64,000 nt of DNA from the NCBI GenBank assembly GCA_034359265.1, contig CP136891.1, positions 77,182,501 to 77,246,500 of the forward strand. The letters are read 5' to 3'. This stretch comes from Canna indica (lineage: Eukaryota > Streptophyta > Magnoliopsida > Zingiberales > Cannaceae). How positions within the stretch are numbered: the stretch's first letter is position 1; every line of letters starts with the position of its first letter. Position numbers and translations under genes: made by a program. The notes beneath the pieces were generated by a model, which saw only the letters and a program-made list of their open reading frames with translations, was not told the origin of the DNA and ran no database searches. Shown here piece after piece: positions 18,622-35,300 of the stretch.

Positions 18622-21600
18622 CTGTGTTATCCACTGCTAGCTTCTCTGCAGCACTTATTTGATCTGCATTACTATCCGAGAGATAAGAAATTTATGAACT
18701 ATTGAATTAATATTCATTTTAAATCCCTTGTTAGAGTGTAATAGGTAAGGAATTTAAAATTTGGACCTTCATCAGGCTACTAGAATTGGATGTTATCGTT
18801 GTCAGTGATCAGTTTAGTTCTGGCTTAATTTGCTAAAGAAATAATACAATTGCTAAAACTTGGGTGAAATGAAACATGGGGGAGATTCATTCAACTTTAT
18901 GTATGGGCTGGCCAATTTCAAACATCAGATCCTCTGTTCTGGGCCATGGCCTTATTTGGGGAAGAATGAGGAAATTTTGCCCTCATAGAATAAGATTGCA
19001 CACATTGATTAATGTTGGACCCTCATATATATACTGAACTACTTGTAATTTTCTTAATCATCTGCATTTTTTATATGCATATATCTTGAAAAGATTTAGT
19101 AATCTACTCGTTCTTCAGGTCAAAACACGAATAACACTGTCATGCGATTGTGGAAGAGTTCGTCCAAAATGTCTGCTCTCTATCTCTCCACAATATAGAA
19201 GTAGCAGTCATTTGACTAGTTGAAATTGAGAACCTTCCCGGAGATCACAACAAGTGCATCATGGTTGATGTCACCGTCCATAGCTATTGCAAATGGTCTT
19301 CCTAAGTTCCTAGGAAAAACATGCTATGCATTGCTTTCTGTAGCAGTGGGTGTTCGACAGTCTGTATCAATAGACACCGCTGATCAGCTGCAACTTTACA
19401 AAGTCAATGAAATTCATTAATGTAGTGCTTATGATCACCTATTTTGGCTATGTCAAGAGCCACAATTCTTCTGTGGACCTCGTCGAGTCACTTTACACGA
19501 CACTATCGCTGTCACGTGCGGCCATTTTTGCCTTCATAATATGTGGGAAATTATGGAGCAGCAACTACAAATATATATGTTGATAGCTATATCTAAATAT
19601 AACTCGAGCTCTAATTTAATTAAGGGTGCGCATATTGTCACAGTTTGCGTTCATGAATTAAGTTAAGAAAGGAAATTGTATGTCCCGATCGAGAAATGGG
19701 ATGCGGTCCACGTACCCTTATTAATTATATCCTGAACCATCTCATGTAACTTTCTCATGATCCATTGTTGGATTTAAAAGTAAAGGCCCCCACTCAGTGA
19801 ACATGACCCATAGATTAATGCCAGCTAAAAGAAAATTACACTTGATCTTCACATAATTACACTTTATTTTTTTCATCCAACCCAACATTCTGTGCTCATT
19901 TTTATTCCATCCATTGAAGTTATTCAAAATAAACTTTAATTATACGACAATAAATATATTTGTTTAATACGGATCGGTTTTCCTATTGCAAGTCGAGAAA
20001 AAAATAGGAAAATGGATAAGAGTCAATTACCTACTATAGGAATAGTTGATGTTGGAACTACTAATTAATTAATGAAGATGAAACCACGTGGCCTCCACAG
20101 TCGTGCAATGTTAGATCAACTGTGTCGAGAAATCAGAGATGACATTGCCAGCTCACCTTGTTATCCAACATCTTAAATTAATTGTTCGCTCAATGATCTG
20201 ATAACAGATGAGAAAACGTTTCCATTTCTAACTTGTGACCACATATTGTTCTTGTTCACATGTTTCCTCTTGATCATGCATTTTGATTTATTTGGCAAAT
20301 TGAGGGTAAAAGGGAAGTTAATTATTGTTGACAATTAATTTCGATGATTGTTGACAATTAAATTTATAAGAGAAGTTAATTATCAAAAACTCATCCATAA
20401 TTGTTGCTACATTCGAAGACTTGGCACGTCAGATAGTCTCTCTCACCAGGATCTCTCTTACTCAGCGGTCGGAGGCGGCACACAATTCCGCCGCCCACGA
20501 GCTCTGGAAAAGGAGAGACTTATTCTCACACGTGCTTTGTGAACCCACAAGTAGACCAAATGATCACAACCCTCGATCTGACGAGGCATTCACATCCTAC
20601 GGCCAAAGTTCGGTGCGTGTATAACACGACCGTATTTCTATAGTGCGCAAAGCCCCACTATTGTAGAGAAAGCTCTCTTTTTCCACCCGCAAACCGCGTC
20701 GAAAATTCCTACTCCCACGCCGTTTTCCACACGCGAGCGGTTTACGCGATGAGGTGGCAACCAGCCGGCCAGCTTGTAAAGCAAGAAGATAAAAGCGGGA
20801 GCAAACTACACTTTCTACCTGTTCAACGAGTGGATAAAATGTGGAGCCCACTGTGGTCCCATTCGGCTTCATTGTGTTGGGCACTCGCCCACGATTAGAG
20901 GGGTACACAAATAGCAGATAGATTCAAAATTGATTAGAACTTATTCGATCAGATAAATTTTAAATTTTTTTTTAAAAAAATGAATAAAATTCGGATAATA
21001 AATTAAGAAATCGGTTAAATACAATTCCGGTTCCGATTTCACCATTTCGAGTACCCAAAATAAAAACCAAAATCAATATTCAAAATTGGTACTGGAATCT
21101 ACACTAGAACTTATTGAAATTTATTTTGAAATTTATCTTGGAACTTGGAATTCATTTTGAAATTTATTTTAAAACTTATTTTGAAATCCAATAGGGTACT
21201 TAAAATTAGAATTGGAACATGTGATTTCAAATAGGATCTGATTTCAAATTTCAATAAGGTAGAATTTGATTTTAAAATTTAAAAATTATTTATATAGAAT
21301 ATAATTCGAATATCATGAAAAATATAAAATGCCACGATCAACCCTACTTAGTACTCACGATTAAATTGGTGCGCGTATGGTTTACTCGTGTAGATAACAT
21401 TATTTTTGAGTCTTTTTGTTTTTATTGAGTTTTGTTTTTTAAAGAAGGCCGGAGCCGGTTAGCACCTTCTTCCTTCCCTCGTTCTCTTCTCCTTCTCCAA
21501 TTCTCTCCTTCCTCTTCCTTTCTTGAGCTTTGACAAAAATCTTATCAATTTATGGACTTCATCTAATTCCTTTGCAGACCAAGTTCGAATTCGCCGCAGG

Positions 21601-21641
21601 AAAAAGAAGAACACATCGATGCAAGCTCACCATCTCCTTTG
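18622..21641. other. Intergenic, 3.0 kb, AT-rich; kinase promoter at right
   Basis: No gene recognised. Around 21080-21290 the sequence is an irregular repetition of GAAATTTATTTTGAAACTTA-like words. At 21470-21540 a strongly CT-rich stretch probably belongs to the 5' leader of the kinase gene that starts at 21642. A patch near 19215-19310 reads on the minus strand as a short open peptide (GRPFAIAMDGDINHD) of no known family. Confidence 0.5.
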
Positions 21642-25458
<3,817 letters not shown>

Positions 25459-26133
25459 CACGTACAGGTTCTGTTCAAATGTGTTGTTTAATTGTATCCT
25501 TTCCTTCCTTTAATGGGTTAAGAAAGAATGTGAAAAAAGTGTGTTTCCGTAGAATATGATCATCTAAGCTGATCCTAGATTGAGAAATACGTTCGAATCG
25601 GGATCTCTCATCTCTAATTAGCCAAGGAAATCGGAGAGAGATATTAAGCATTATTTATCTGGTTTGGACAAACTTTTCCCCCTTTAATTTTGTCGGGAGA
25701 GGGTCCAGGAAATATTGCTGGCTTATTTTTGCATAATTATAGTAAAGATTGAATCTCCCAAAGATTTTCTGCTTTTTCATAGAAAAGTGCTCATCTCCCA
25801 CTTTTTGAAAGCTCCGTTGTCCCTAGAAAGAACATTTTTTATGTAAGATGAAGAACTTTAAATGAACCTGATGTGATCCAAATCCAAGGAACATGTTAGA
25901 CGAGATCCATGTATACAACAAGTATGAGATAAAAAAAGAAGCAGCAGCTTATCTCTGTAACTGTAAAAAATTTGAATGAAAATATACAGTTGTGCTTCCA
26001 GTTGCAGGTGATTTGTGATTCTTAAATTAAACAAGTCCAAAAATTCCCAACTACTTGGGTTGCCATGAATTAAACAATACATAATTTGATAAAATGAAAG
26101 AAATAGCTTATGGTCATAATGCATTCAGATGAA
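25459..26133. other. Convergent 3' intergenic region
   Basis: Lies between the stop codons of the CDPK (plus) and the PPR gene (minus), so it holds both 3' UTRs and polyadenylation signals. The small open frames here are not convincing. Nothing else seen. Confidence 0.6.
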
Positions 26134-28884
26134 TCACCAGTAATCCTGACAAGAACAAGACCCTCCTTTAAAATGGTGGAAGCGATTCGCGTCCCTAACT
26201 ATAAGCTCCCTTGTAGTCACTAATGATATCAGTTTCATCACAGTATGACAATCACAACATATTCGAAGGTTCTTCATAATTTGGATAGGCATCCATTCAG
26301 GCAAGCTCATAAGGCCAAAAGCCACAGCCAGCTTCTCGCTGTGATGACCTTGAGACCCTGATGTTGCCTTGTGATCATATCCCACTGCTCCTATATCCTT
26401 AATGAGCTCATCTAGTTTCTTAAGAATAATGCCAATTTGTGGATGGCTTGAATCATCAGCAGTAAAAACATGTGTTGTGTTCTTGACCTCGATCCAACTA
26501 CATCCAGGATTCTTTTTTATTCCTCTCTCCCTCATGAGCTTTCTCACTCTAGCCGAATCATCTACATTCCCTGCATCAGCATATATTTTAGCTAGAAGCA
26601 CATAACTTCCAGAATCCTTGGTGTCCAACTCAAATAGATGTTTCGTTGCACACTCCGCAAGTTCTTTGTTGCCATATATTTTGCAAGCTCCAAGCAAAGC
26701 CCCCCAAATTTCAGCACTTGGCTTTATTGGCATGCTATCTATGACATTTTTGGCTTCTTCTAACAAACCAGCTCGGCTAAGAAGATCCACCATGCAAGCA
26801 AAATGCTCTAGACCAGGAGTTATGCTATGAGATTTCCTCATGCTGTCAAAATAAAATTTCCCATCGTCTACAAGTCCTGAGTGACTACAACCTGATAAAA
26901 CTGCAACATAGCTTATATAATCAGGTTTTATTCCCTTGTTTAGCATCTCCTGAAAAATCTCTGTTGTTTCCTTCCCTTGACCATGTTGTGCATATGCAGT
27001 CATCATGGCATTCCAGGATACTAGATCCTTGTCCAAGATAGAATCAAATACTTCTCGTGCTTCAACAATCTTTCCACATTTGGAGTACATTGTGATAATA
27101 CCATTTGCCACTGAGGTGTCTAAATCAAGTCCCAATTTTGCAGCATGGGCAATTACCTGATTACCAAGTCTTGCTGTTGCTACCTCAGCACAAGCACGAA
27201 AAAGTGTAGCAAAGGTAACCCAATCAGGTTTTACAGAACCTTCCCGGCGCAGCACAATGTACATTTTAAGACCTTCTTCCTCATTCCCATGCTGTATGTA
27301 GGCTCCCAACATTGCGTTCCATGTAACCACATTTCTATCCGTCATGGCATCAAAGTATTCACGGGCCTTATGAATGTTCCCCCTCTGAGAATATGCAGTG
27401 ATCATGCTGGTCCATGATATGATATCTCTAATAGGCATTGACAGGAAGACAGACTCAGCACTCTCTACATATCCACATTTTGCGTACATTGTGACTAGAG
27501 CATTGGACACAGGAACAGATGAACAATACCCAGTGCGGAATGAAATAGAATGCAACTGAGTTCCAAGAAATATATCCAAATTAGTACAACAAGAACTGAT
27601 AACAGTTGCCAAGGTAAACTGGTCCACGGGGATGGACACTACCCTCATTTCACTGAACAATTTCATAGCTTCCTCAACAAGTCCAGAATGAGCATACCCT
27701 GCAATAAGTGCAGTCCATGACACAGTGTTGCGGTTAGACAAGGAGTCAAATGTTCTCCGTGCTAATTCTAGACGACCACATTTAGCATACAAATCAACCA
27801 AGGCACTCCCAAAGAATACATCCATGCTCTTTCCGGACCTTATAATGTAACCATGAAGATGCTTGCCCCATAGCAAGTCAAGGATACTGGTGCATGCACT
27901 AAGAGCACAAGTGAGCGTCGTGGAATTCAGCTCAAAGCCTAGAGTCCTCATTTCTATCATCATAGAAAGTGCCTCTCTTTCTCGGCCATGGTGCGACAGT
28001 AGTGAAATCACTGTGTTCCACGAGACAATGTCTCGCTCAGGCATCTTATCGAACACCTCGATAGCACGTCCAACACCATAATGACTTGCATAACCTAAGA
28101 TCATACTGTTCCAACAGAAAATATCAGGGTTTTCTAACATATGAAACACTTGCGAAGCTAGGTCGACAGCTCCACACTTGACGTACATATCGATAAGCGA
28201 AGCACCAACCTGTGGATCCCTTGCAAAAACAAACTTTTCAACATAACCATGCAATTGAAGGCCCAACTGATGAGACTGAAGTGTGCCACACGACTTCATA
28301 GCAAAGGCAATAGTAAATATATTTGGCTTGCAATTCGGGTCACGAACCATCAAAACGAATGTCTTCACAGTCTCCAAGGGCTGACCATTACGAAAGTAAC
28401 CTGCCATGAGAGTGTTCCAGGTAGTAGAGTCCCTAACCGGCATTTCATCAAACAACTTGATCGCTTCATGCAAAAATCCAAACTTTGAGAAGCCGTTTAT
28501 CATGATGTTGCAGGAGAATACATTGGGAGAGAAAATGCTACAGAATACACGGCGCGCGTCATCGAGGGAGCCACAGTTGAGGTACGTGTTGAGTAGATGA
28601 TTCTGAAGGAAGCGGGAGGCCTCGAGGCCGGTGGAGATGAGGCGAGAGTGCAGCTTCCGGGCATAGGAGATCGAACCGGAGGCGCCGCATGCAGCCATGG
28701 CATCGGAGAGCTCTTGGGTGATAGCCATGTAAGTTTTCTCCCAGGGAGCTGCGGCGGAGCCATAGGCCCTGGGTCGGAGGGAGTACGAGATGGGAAAACG
28801 AAGAAGATTGGGAAGAGAAGAGGAGGATGTCTTCAGGCGATGCCATGGGAGCTTGACCATCAAAGTTTGGAGATTTGGTAACAC
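26134..28884 (-). CDS. PPR-DYW protein, organelle RNA editing factor
   Basis: Intronless, 916 aa from the Met at 28884; a second Met at residue 9 is equally plausible. The basic, Ser-rich N-terminus (MVKLPWHRLKTSSSSLP) looks like an organelle transit peptide. The body is a long run of P, L and S type PPR motifs (NTLMAGYFRNG, LIDMYVKCGAVDLA, NSMILGYA and so on). The E region and a complete DYW cytidine deaminase-like domain follow: HSE at 848-850, CxxC at 876-879, late Cys at 910 and 912, and the final DYW at 914-916. Such proteins bind a site in mitochondrial or plastid RNA and convert C to U. The segment between the E region and HSE (GYDHKATSGSQG) is shorter than usual, but the zinc and catalytic residues are intact. 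Target site and organelle are unknown. Confidence 0.95.
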   Translation of the reverse strand: MLPNLQTLMVKLPWHRLKTSSSSLPNLLRFPISYSLRPRAYGSAAAPWEKTYMAITQELSDAMAACGASGSISYARKLHSRLISTGLEASRFLQNHLLNTYLNCGSLDDARRVFCSIFSPNVFSCNIMINGFSKFGFLHEAIKLFDEMPVRDSTTWNTLMAGYFRNGQPLETVKTFVLMVRDPNCKPNIFTIAFAMKSCGTLQSHQLGLQLHGYVEKFVFARDPQVGASLIDMYVKCGAVDLASQVFHMLENPDIFCWNSMILGYASHYGVGRAIEVFDKMPERDIVSWNTVISLLSHHGREREALSMMIEMRTLGFELNSTTLTCALSACTSILDLLWGKHLHGYIIRSGKSMDVFFGSALVDLYAKCGRLELARRTFDSLSNRNTVSWTALIAGYAHSGLVEEAMKLFSEMRVVSIPVDQFTLATVISSCCTNLDIFLGTQLHSISFRTGYCSSVPVSNALVTMYAKCGYVESAESVFLSMPIRDIISWTSMITAYSQRGNIHKAREYFDAMTDRNVVTWNAMLGAYIQHGNEEEGLKMYIVLRREGSVKPDWVTFATLFRACAEVATARLGNQVIAHAAKLGLDLDTSVANGIITMYSKCGKIVEAREVFDSILDKDLVSWNAMMTAYAQHGQGKETTEIFQEMLNKGIKPDYISYVAVLSGCSHSGLVDDGKFYFDSMRKSHSITPGLEHFACMVDLLSRAGLLEEAKNVIDSMPIKPSAEIWGALLGACKIYGNKELAECATKHLFELDTKDSGSYVLLAKIYADAGNVDDSARVRKLMRERGIKKNPGCSWIEVKNTTHVFTADDSSHPQIGIILKKLDELIKDIGAVGYDHKATSGSQGHHSEKLAVAFGLMSLPEWMPIQIMKNLRICCDCHTVMKLISLVTTRELIVRDANRFHHFKGGSCSCQDYW

Positions 28885-29398
28885 GAAGCAGTCTCATTCC
28901 AATTGGGATCGGGAAGCAATCGAGGTTTGAACGAAGGCAGCGCAGCGCGTAGAAGTGTTCCGACATGAATACGGGGCGTTTGGTTCAATAATAACAAAGA
29001 GCCCCCACTAGAAATTAGAATTTGATGATGAGCCCTTACCTTTCTAAGAATGCAAATTATGCAAAATAACTTTTCAGCCCTTGTGAAAAAGATAAATTTG
29101 AGCACCACCTCCAAATCCAATGATGTTTTGAGTTTGCTTGTCTGAATTGAGCATCGATTATATAATTGTCTAGTTGTATGCTTAAGTATATATTAATATG
29201 CAGGCAAATATTATATATAACAAAAGGCACTTTTATATGTTAAGTTAATACAAAGATAAATAGTCACCATTTTTTTTAGCAAGGATAATATATACTGAGG
29301 TTTGAACCTTATATCTGTAAAAAATATTTAAGATATTATCATCAACTATACTACTCACAAACTACAGTTACAAATAAATAGTCACAGTTGTTAGTTTA
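28885..29398. other. Intergenic, PPR promoter side
   Basis: Holds the PPR gene leader and promoter, then AT-rich DNA. A lone CGGGGCGTTTGGTTC word at about 28974-28988 resembles a Tourist end, but no partner end was found. Nothing else seen. Confidence 0.45.
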
Positions 29399-30601
29399 TC
29401 ATTTACAACTTAAATATAAGCTATTATCAACAATTTCTCAAAATCAGATTGCGGTGAAGGAAAATTTTTAGATGTTGGCAAAAAATTTTAAATCCGAAAC
29501 CAAATTTTCATAATACTAAATTTACTCCTTAAAAAAGTGTAACTGGTTAGACACTTTTACAAAAACTGTTACGACGTAAAAATTCAAAATGTATAAATAT
29601 ACCATTTCAAATATTGATTTAATATCTTTAGAAATCAATTCACGCCATATCGAATTAATTTCAGTGTTAAAAGTTTTTTTTTCTCTATATACCAAAGTAT
29701 CTAACCGGTTAAACACTTTCACATAAAGTGTGTAACACGAAGTAAAAAATTCAAAATGCACAATTATATCACTTTAGAAATTGGTTTAATGTCCCTAAAA
29801 ATTAATTCACATCATACTAAATCAATTTAAGTGATAATTTTTTTCTCTTGTAAAATGCAATTCCACCAAGATGTCTAACCGGTTAGATACTTTCGCAGAA
29901 AGTATATAACGTGAAGTAAAAAAATTTAAAATACACATATATACCATTCCAAAAATTGGTCTAATGTCTCTTGAAATCAATTACAAATTCACATCATATT
30001 GAATTAACTTTAGTGATAAAAATAATTTTTTTCTAACATAAATAAGCAATTTTACTAAAGTGTCTAATCGATTAGAAACATTTGTAGAAAGTGTATGATG
30101 CGAAGTAAAAATAATTTAAAATGCACAAATATATTATTCCAAATATTGATTTAATGTCCATAGAAATTATTTCACATCAATCAATTTAAGTGTAAAATTC
30201 AAATATTGATTTAATGTCTGTAGAAATCAATTCACATAACATTGAATCAATTTAATGTAAAAAATATTTTTTCCATTGTAAATATGTTGTTATACTAAAT
30301 TATTAGATACTCTTGCATAAATTGTCAAACTGTGATGTAAAAATTTAAAATGCACAAATATATCACTTCAAATATTAGTTTAATATTTTTAGAAATCAAT
30401 TCACATCATATTGAATTAATTTTAATACTAAAACTAATTTTTTCCATTGTAAATATATAATATTACCAAAGTATTTAACCAATTGGATACTTTTGTGTGA
30501 AATAAAATTGGTATTATGAAAATTTGATTCTTAATTTAAGAATTTCAACCACCATAATCCAGATCCGAAAATTTTAGCCACTAGTATTAAATTATAAATG
30601 A
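29399..30601. repeat. Satellite-like array bounded by inverted repeats
   Basis: About six diverged tandem copies of a 160-230 base unit. Each has a GGTTAGAnACTTT-type word (anchors at 29545, 29707, 29881, 30070, 30301 and 30481), then TTCAAAATGCACAAATATA, then AAATCAATTCACATCATATTGA. The fourth copy is longer because it contains a partial internal duplication. The array is bounded by imperfect inverted repeats of about 100 bases whose best match is CAAATTTTCATAATAC (about 29500) and its inverse (about 30510). It may be a non-coding transposon with internal tandem repeats. No clean target-site duplication was found, so borders are approximate. Confidence 0.65.
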
Positions 30602-32363
30602 CATATATGTATAATATGAAATATTAAATTTAGACGAATAAATAAATGCAAATGTTTCCTGCCGCCAAGGAATGTATACGTTCGCACAGATACAATATTT
30701 GTATCAGCACTAATTGGATATGTCACTCAGGTGACATCATATCGATCGGCATGAGCCGTGCGTTACGATATATTGCTATAGGTCATCTCCTCGTACGTCA
30801 CGTTCCGTCGGACGTTATCTTCGTTGTTTCTCCCTTCTTTATTTAGTTCCATTGGATTTTTCATGGAGAAATTTTGGTGTCTTTCATAATTAAGGTTAAG
30901 AGAAAGAAAAGAGGGGATGCGATATATTTTTTTATTTTTGAAAAAAAAAAATTCTCTTCCTTTTCTCTTTCAACTATTCTATAAACAAAATGAGAAGGTT
31001 TCTTAGGAGCAATCTCTTCACATTTTTTTTTTAAAACAAAGAACTTTTAATTAATTATTATATCCCTATTCATCTCATTTTATATATTAGCGATGACTGA
31101 TCAAATCAAAGGGAAAAGTCTTTTTTTTGGGAAAAGTCTCATTTAATTATTCTGATCTCCAAACAAACTAAGCCTAATAAATAGAAGCTGGCCTGAATAC
31201 TTAGGATTAAATTAATACCATTGAACTGATAAAAAAACATGAAAATTGCTATGGATATAAATGCATAAATTGGTTTAGGGAAAATGATCATTCAATTATG
31301 TTTGACAGAAAAATTAGCCAATAGGCATGTATAAGTGCATTTAAATATATATACCTGAAGCATTTCGCTGACATTAATTCACTACAATAAAATCTTAATA
31401 TATCGATAAAAACTTTTCGACGTTTGCTGCAGGCATCCAAACGTAAAAAAATATAATACTAAAAAATTTCGACGTCTGGCAATAGGCGTTGATTTAATTC
31501 AACGTTTGACAGCAACAAGTACGGGCACCGAGATACCAGCGCCAAAGGACTCGCTCCAACGTGGTGCAAGTATGCAGGCACGCTCGCTCAAGAAAAAAGC
31601 GAGAAATCTCTCGCCTCCTGCATTTTTTTTTTTAATTTTTAATTTTATTTATTTGTTATTTCTATTTATACCTTTTTCTTCTGCATTTTTTTCCATCCTC
31701 ATCTTCTTCCTCTCCTCTTCTTCTATCCTCTCTTGATCTCTTCCTCTATTTCTTCTCTTCTGTTTTTTTCTACTCTTAATTAAAAGTATTTAGAAGAGTA
31801 TCATTAGTTCAAAAAATTTATTAGGAAAGTTTTTTCTATAAAAAGATAATTAATCTAATAATAGTTAATTATGACAATAGTACATTTCTTAACCATGCTG
31901 CGCATCATCCAAACTAGGTGTTAATTTCATGGCCCACATTATACATATGGTTTAGCTTGAACATAATCAAATTGAATTTTGATGATATATCTTTTTTTAA
32001 AAAAAAAATTAAAATTCAATTGAACCACTACAAAATTAAAAATTGGCACTAGGTTTAGTTAAGAAATCAACGCCAATTGAACGCCTAAAATGAAAATTAC
32101 TCATATATAAAAGCAAAGAAATTGGCATAAAAACAAACGAATGAATATGTTTTGAAAATGGCACTGTGCAGTGTGCCAATACCCAATGTAATGGGTTGAT
32201 CTAATTTGGATATTGACGCTTGTACCCGAAGCACTGCTACTCAAATTAAATGGGTACTTACGTCAGTACTGGCCGGATCTCAGTAGTCAGTACCAATATA
32301 TATTCCCTGGCAGTTTGTAATGTACGATAAAAGACGTATATAAGATCCCAACTCTTCTTGTCA
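30602..32363. other. Gene-free AT-rich region with CACTA-like ends
   Basis: No gene recognised. CACTACAATAAAA at 31380 is followed by repeated CGACGTTTG/CGACGTCTG words, which looks like one end of a CACTA element. A second CACTACAAAATT lies at 32026 in the same orientation. No opposite end was found for either. The stretch also includes a pyrimidine-rich patch at 31670-31770. Confidence 0.4.
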
Positions 32364-35300
32364 TCAACCTTTGAACCTAATACTACGGCTAACACTGGTG
32401 TTGATTCCCGTGGCTTCCCCACCATATGGACCACTTGGCTTTCTGATGTCGCGCACTTGGCCTTTTCGTCGTATAACTTGCTTTTCGTGTTTATGCTGAA
32501 AGCAAAAACAACATTTAAGCAATGATAATAACTTTCTATACAAAATTGGATCATCTCAAAAATTAAGGTGATTACCCTGTATTTCTTCCTTGGATTTTTG
32601 GTAAGCTTCTTCCTGGAGCGAGTCAGCCCTCTATTTTTCTCCATCTGTCCCGCGAATCATACAATGTAAGCATTCCAAATAATCCCACAGGGAAAAGAAA
32701 CTTTTGCGAGCAGGTAGAACTGACCTGATAAGTGATCTGTCTCTTACCATCTGCTTCTGGTTCCACAAATGATGGAACAGCTGGTGTTCTGTAATACATA
32801 TCAAAAAAGTCAAATGAGTATCATAAGATATCAGAGCTTTTCTGTAGGGAATCCATAATAATTTGTAATGTAAATTCTATCTCCAACATACCGTGCATAT
32901 TTTTCTGCCTTAGCCATGAGCTTTTCAACCCTTTGCCTTTTTACCTGTTTATAAAATTCATCTTCTGATTCCTCTGTTCCATCAGATTCTTGAGAACTGA
33001 CATCCATGGACTTGCTTCCAAGACCTACATCTTCATCTTGCATCATTAGATCATCGTCATCTACAGCTCCAGCCCTTGCAAGAACTCGTAGTTCATGCCT
33101 TCTCCGCCTTTCACCAACATCATCTCTTTTTGGCAAGTCATCATCACCAGACACAACCTTGAAAACAAAATGCCTCAACTCATATAGAAATATAAAGTGA
33201 ACCAGGCATCCAAATTTACATGCATATTTGTCAGTATTTAATGTGTCTTGAAAGCTTATAATGGGGCATAATTCAAACCCATATAGAAATATCAAGTGAA
33301 TCAGACATCTAAATTTACATGCATGTTTGTCAGTAATTGATGTGTCTTGAAAGGTTATAATGATGACATAGGCGTTAAACTTTCTAGATAATGAAAGGGA
33401 GAAAAAATTTCACATTATATATAACTCTTTGTCGTGCAATGGTACATCACCAACTCAAAAATCTGTTAAAAATATTTGAAACTAACAAGCCAACTTAAAA
33501 AGATTAAGAATTATTTGAAATGTGCATTTTTGATCCAAGAATGGCATACCTTAGACTTGTTTGTTTTATTTCCAACCAACTGAGAAAGTTTACGCAACTG
33601 TGATGAACTTTCAAGATTCTTGGAATGGCCTAATGTTGTTTGTTGTTGGACATCATCATCAAAATCATTAAATGTTCTTAGACGGCTGTTAAGAAATTAG
33701 ACGTTAAGATCACCATATGCTAACAAAAAAAGTAATCATGCCTTGCTGCTCAAATAACCAAGCATACCCATTAAAAGCCTTTTGAGCATCATTTTGAACT
33801 TTTCCAAGCTTTGAGCTTTTTAGATTATAAATGCCTTTTTGCTTCAACTTTGCTTCAAGCTTTTCTCTTATTTTCAGCATTTCCAAGCTTTGTAGGTCCA
33901 ATTGAATATCCTGTTGTATTAAGTACTGCTATTAGTACAATAGCAAAATGACAATAGATGCATATTATTATTGTTATCAGAATGCAAACTCGACAAAGTT
34001 GCTTAAAAACCTGTTTTTTCTGATCAGCATTTAGTTGATGACCATCCTCTGAATAGTTAGCTTTTCGTAAGTCCTGCAATATTAAAAGTTAAAATTTTAA
34101 TATTTCATAACAGAAAATAGATGTGCATTTTTGACAAGTAGAAAGATACTTCATCTGGTTTTGATGAATGACTCATTGTCTTAGTTTTGACTTCAAATGG
34201 AACACTTCCTCTTGCAAGCACATTTTCTGAGTTAGTTATTGTTGTGTTATTGACAATCTTCTCAAATTCTGAAGGAACATTCACATCAATCTTCTTAACC
34301 TGTAAAAAACATTGGTACCAGAGTAAATATCTGAAGAATTTAAGATAACACCATTGCACAAGAAAGAATCAATGAAGAAAAAGTGACAAAGAGGAACAAG
34401 GCGATCTAATTTAAGCATATTTGACAAAAGAAGAATAGACCTTCTCCAACAGGTTTTTGATCTCCACTAGCCGAGCTATTACTGGATGATCACGAACAGG
34501 ATGTCCTTCTGACTTGAGAAGAAGATAATAATTTATTGCCTGGCAATAGCTCAACCACAAAGCTTGTTTTACCTCAAAATAGTGCATCCTTCCTCTACCT
34601 CTGTCAGTCCTTTCACCAACCTGTAAAGAGAACATTCATTATACACACAGACCAGATAAATTTTTTACCAAATCTTAAACCCTTAATATTTTGAGAAAAT
34701 ATAAATAATATGAAGCTTTGTGCAGAAAACTTGGTCATTAATTGATACAAGTCATACAACATCCGAAAATGCTGTCCTTTAAATCCTGCTGGTGAAATGT
34801 TGAAGACCAATGATGATTCAAGATTGAATGCTCCCTCAATTTAGTGCCAGTTTTGGCATGAAATTCTCATGCTTTTCACCAGCTATAATTTAGCAAGTAA
34901 ATGTCAATATTATATGAGTACATCACAATTATAGTATGTTAAGGACACAACTGAACTAAAATTTCTGCATGGTACTCTTTAGTGGAATCAAGTCATATTG
35001 ATTCACTAAGATTCTAACTATATAATATTATCTTCAACTACTGAGAGCATACTATAAAGGCATGAGACATGCCTAGAAGCAAGAAATGTTTTAGACAAAC
35101 ATGAGAACAAGGCTTTAAAAAGCATACACATACTGTATATGGTTGAGACATTGCATAGTGCATATGCAGTATGCAAATGCACATGGGGTTTATGATTATT
35201 ACTTATATTAAAAAAAAAAATTCTTTTCAAAAATAAAGAGATTAAAACAATAGACCTCTAGGAAGACCAAACACGGAGGTCCAGGACAAAAATAAAAGCA

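Noticed and set aside
19215..19420. Short peptides on either strand near 19.2-19.4 kb
   Set aside because: No start or splice context and no known family. I mention the minus-strand peptide in the intergenic note only.
29522..29761. 79-codon minus-strand open frame in the repeat array
   Set aside because: It arises from the AT-rich repeat unit and is not kept between copies of the unit.
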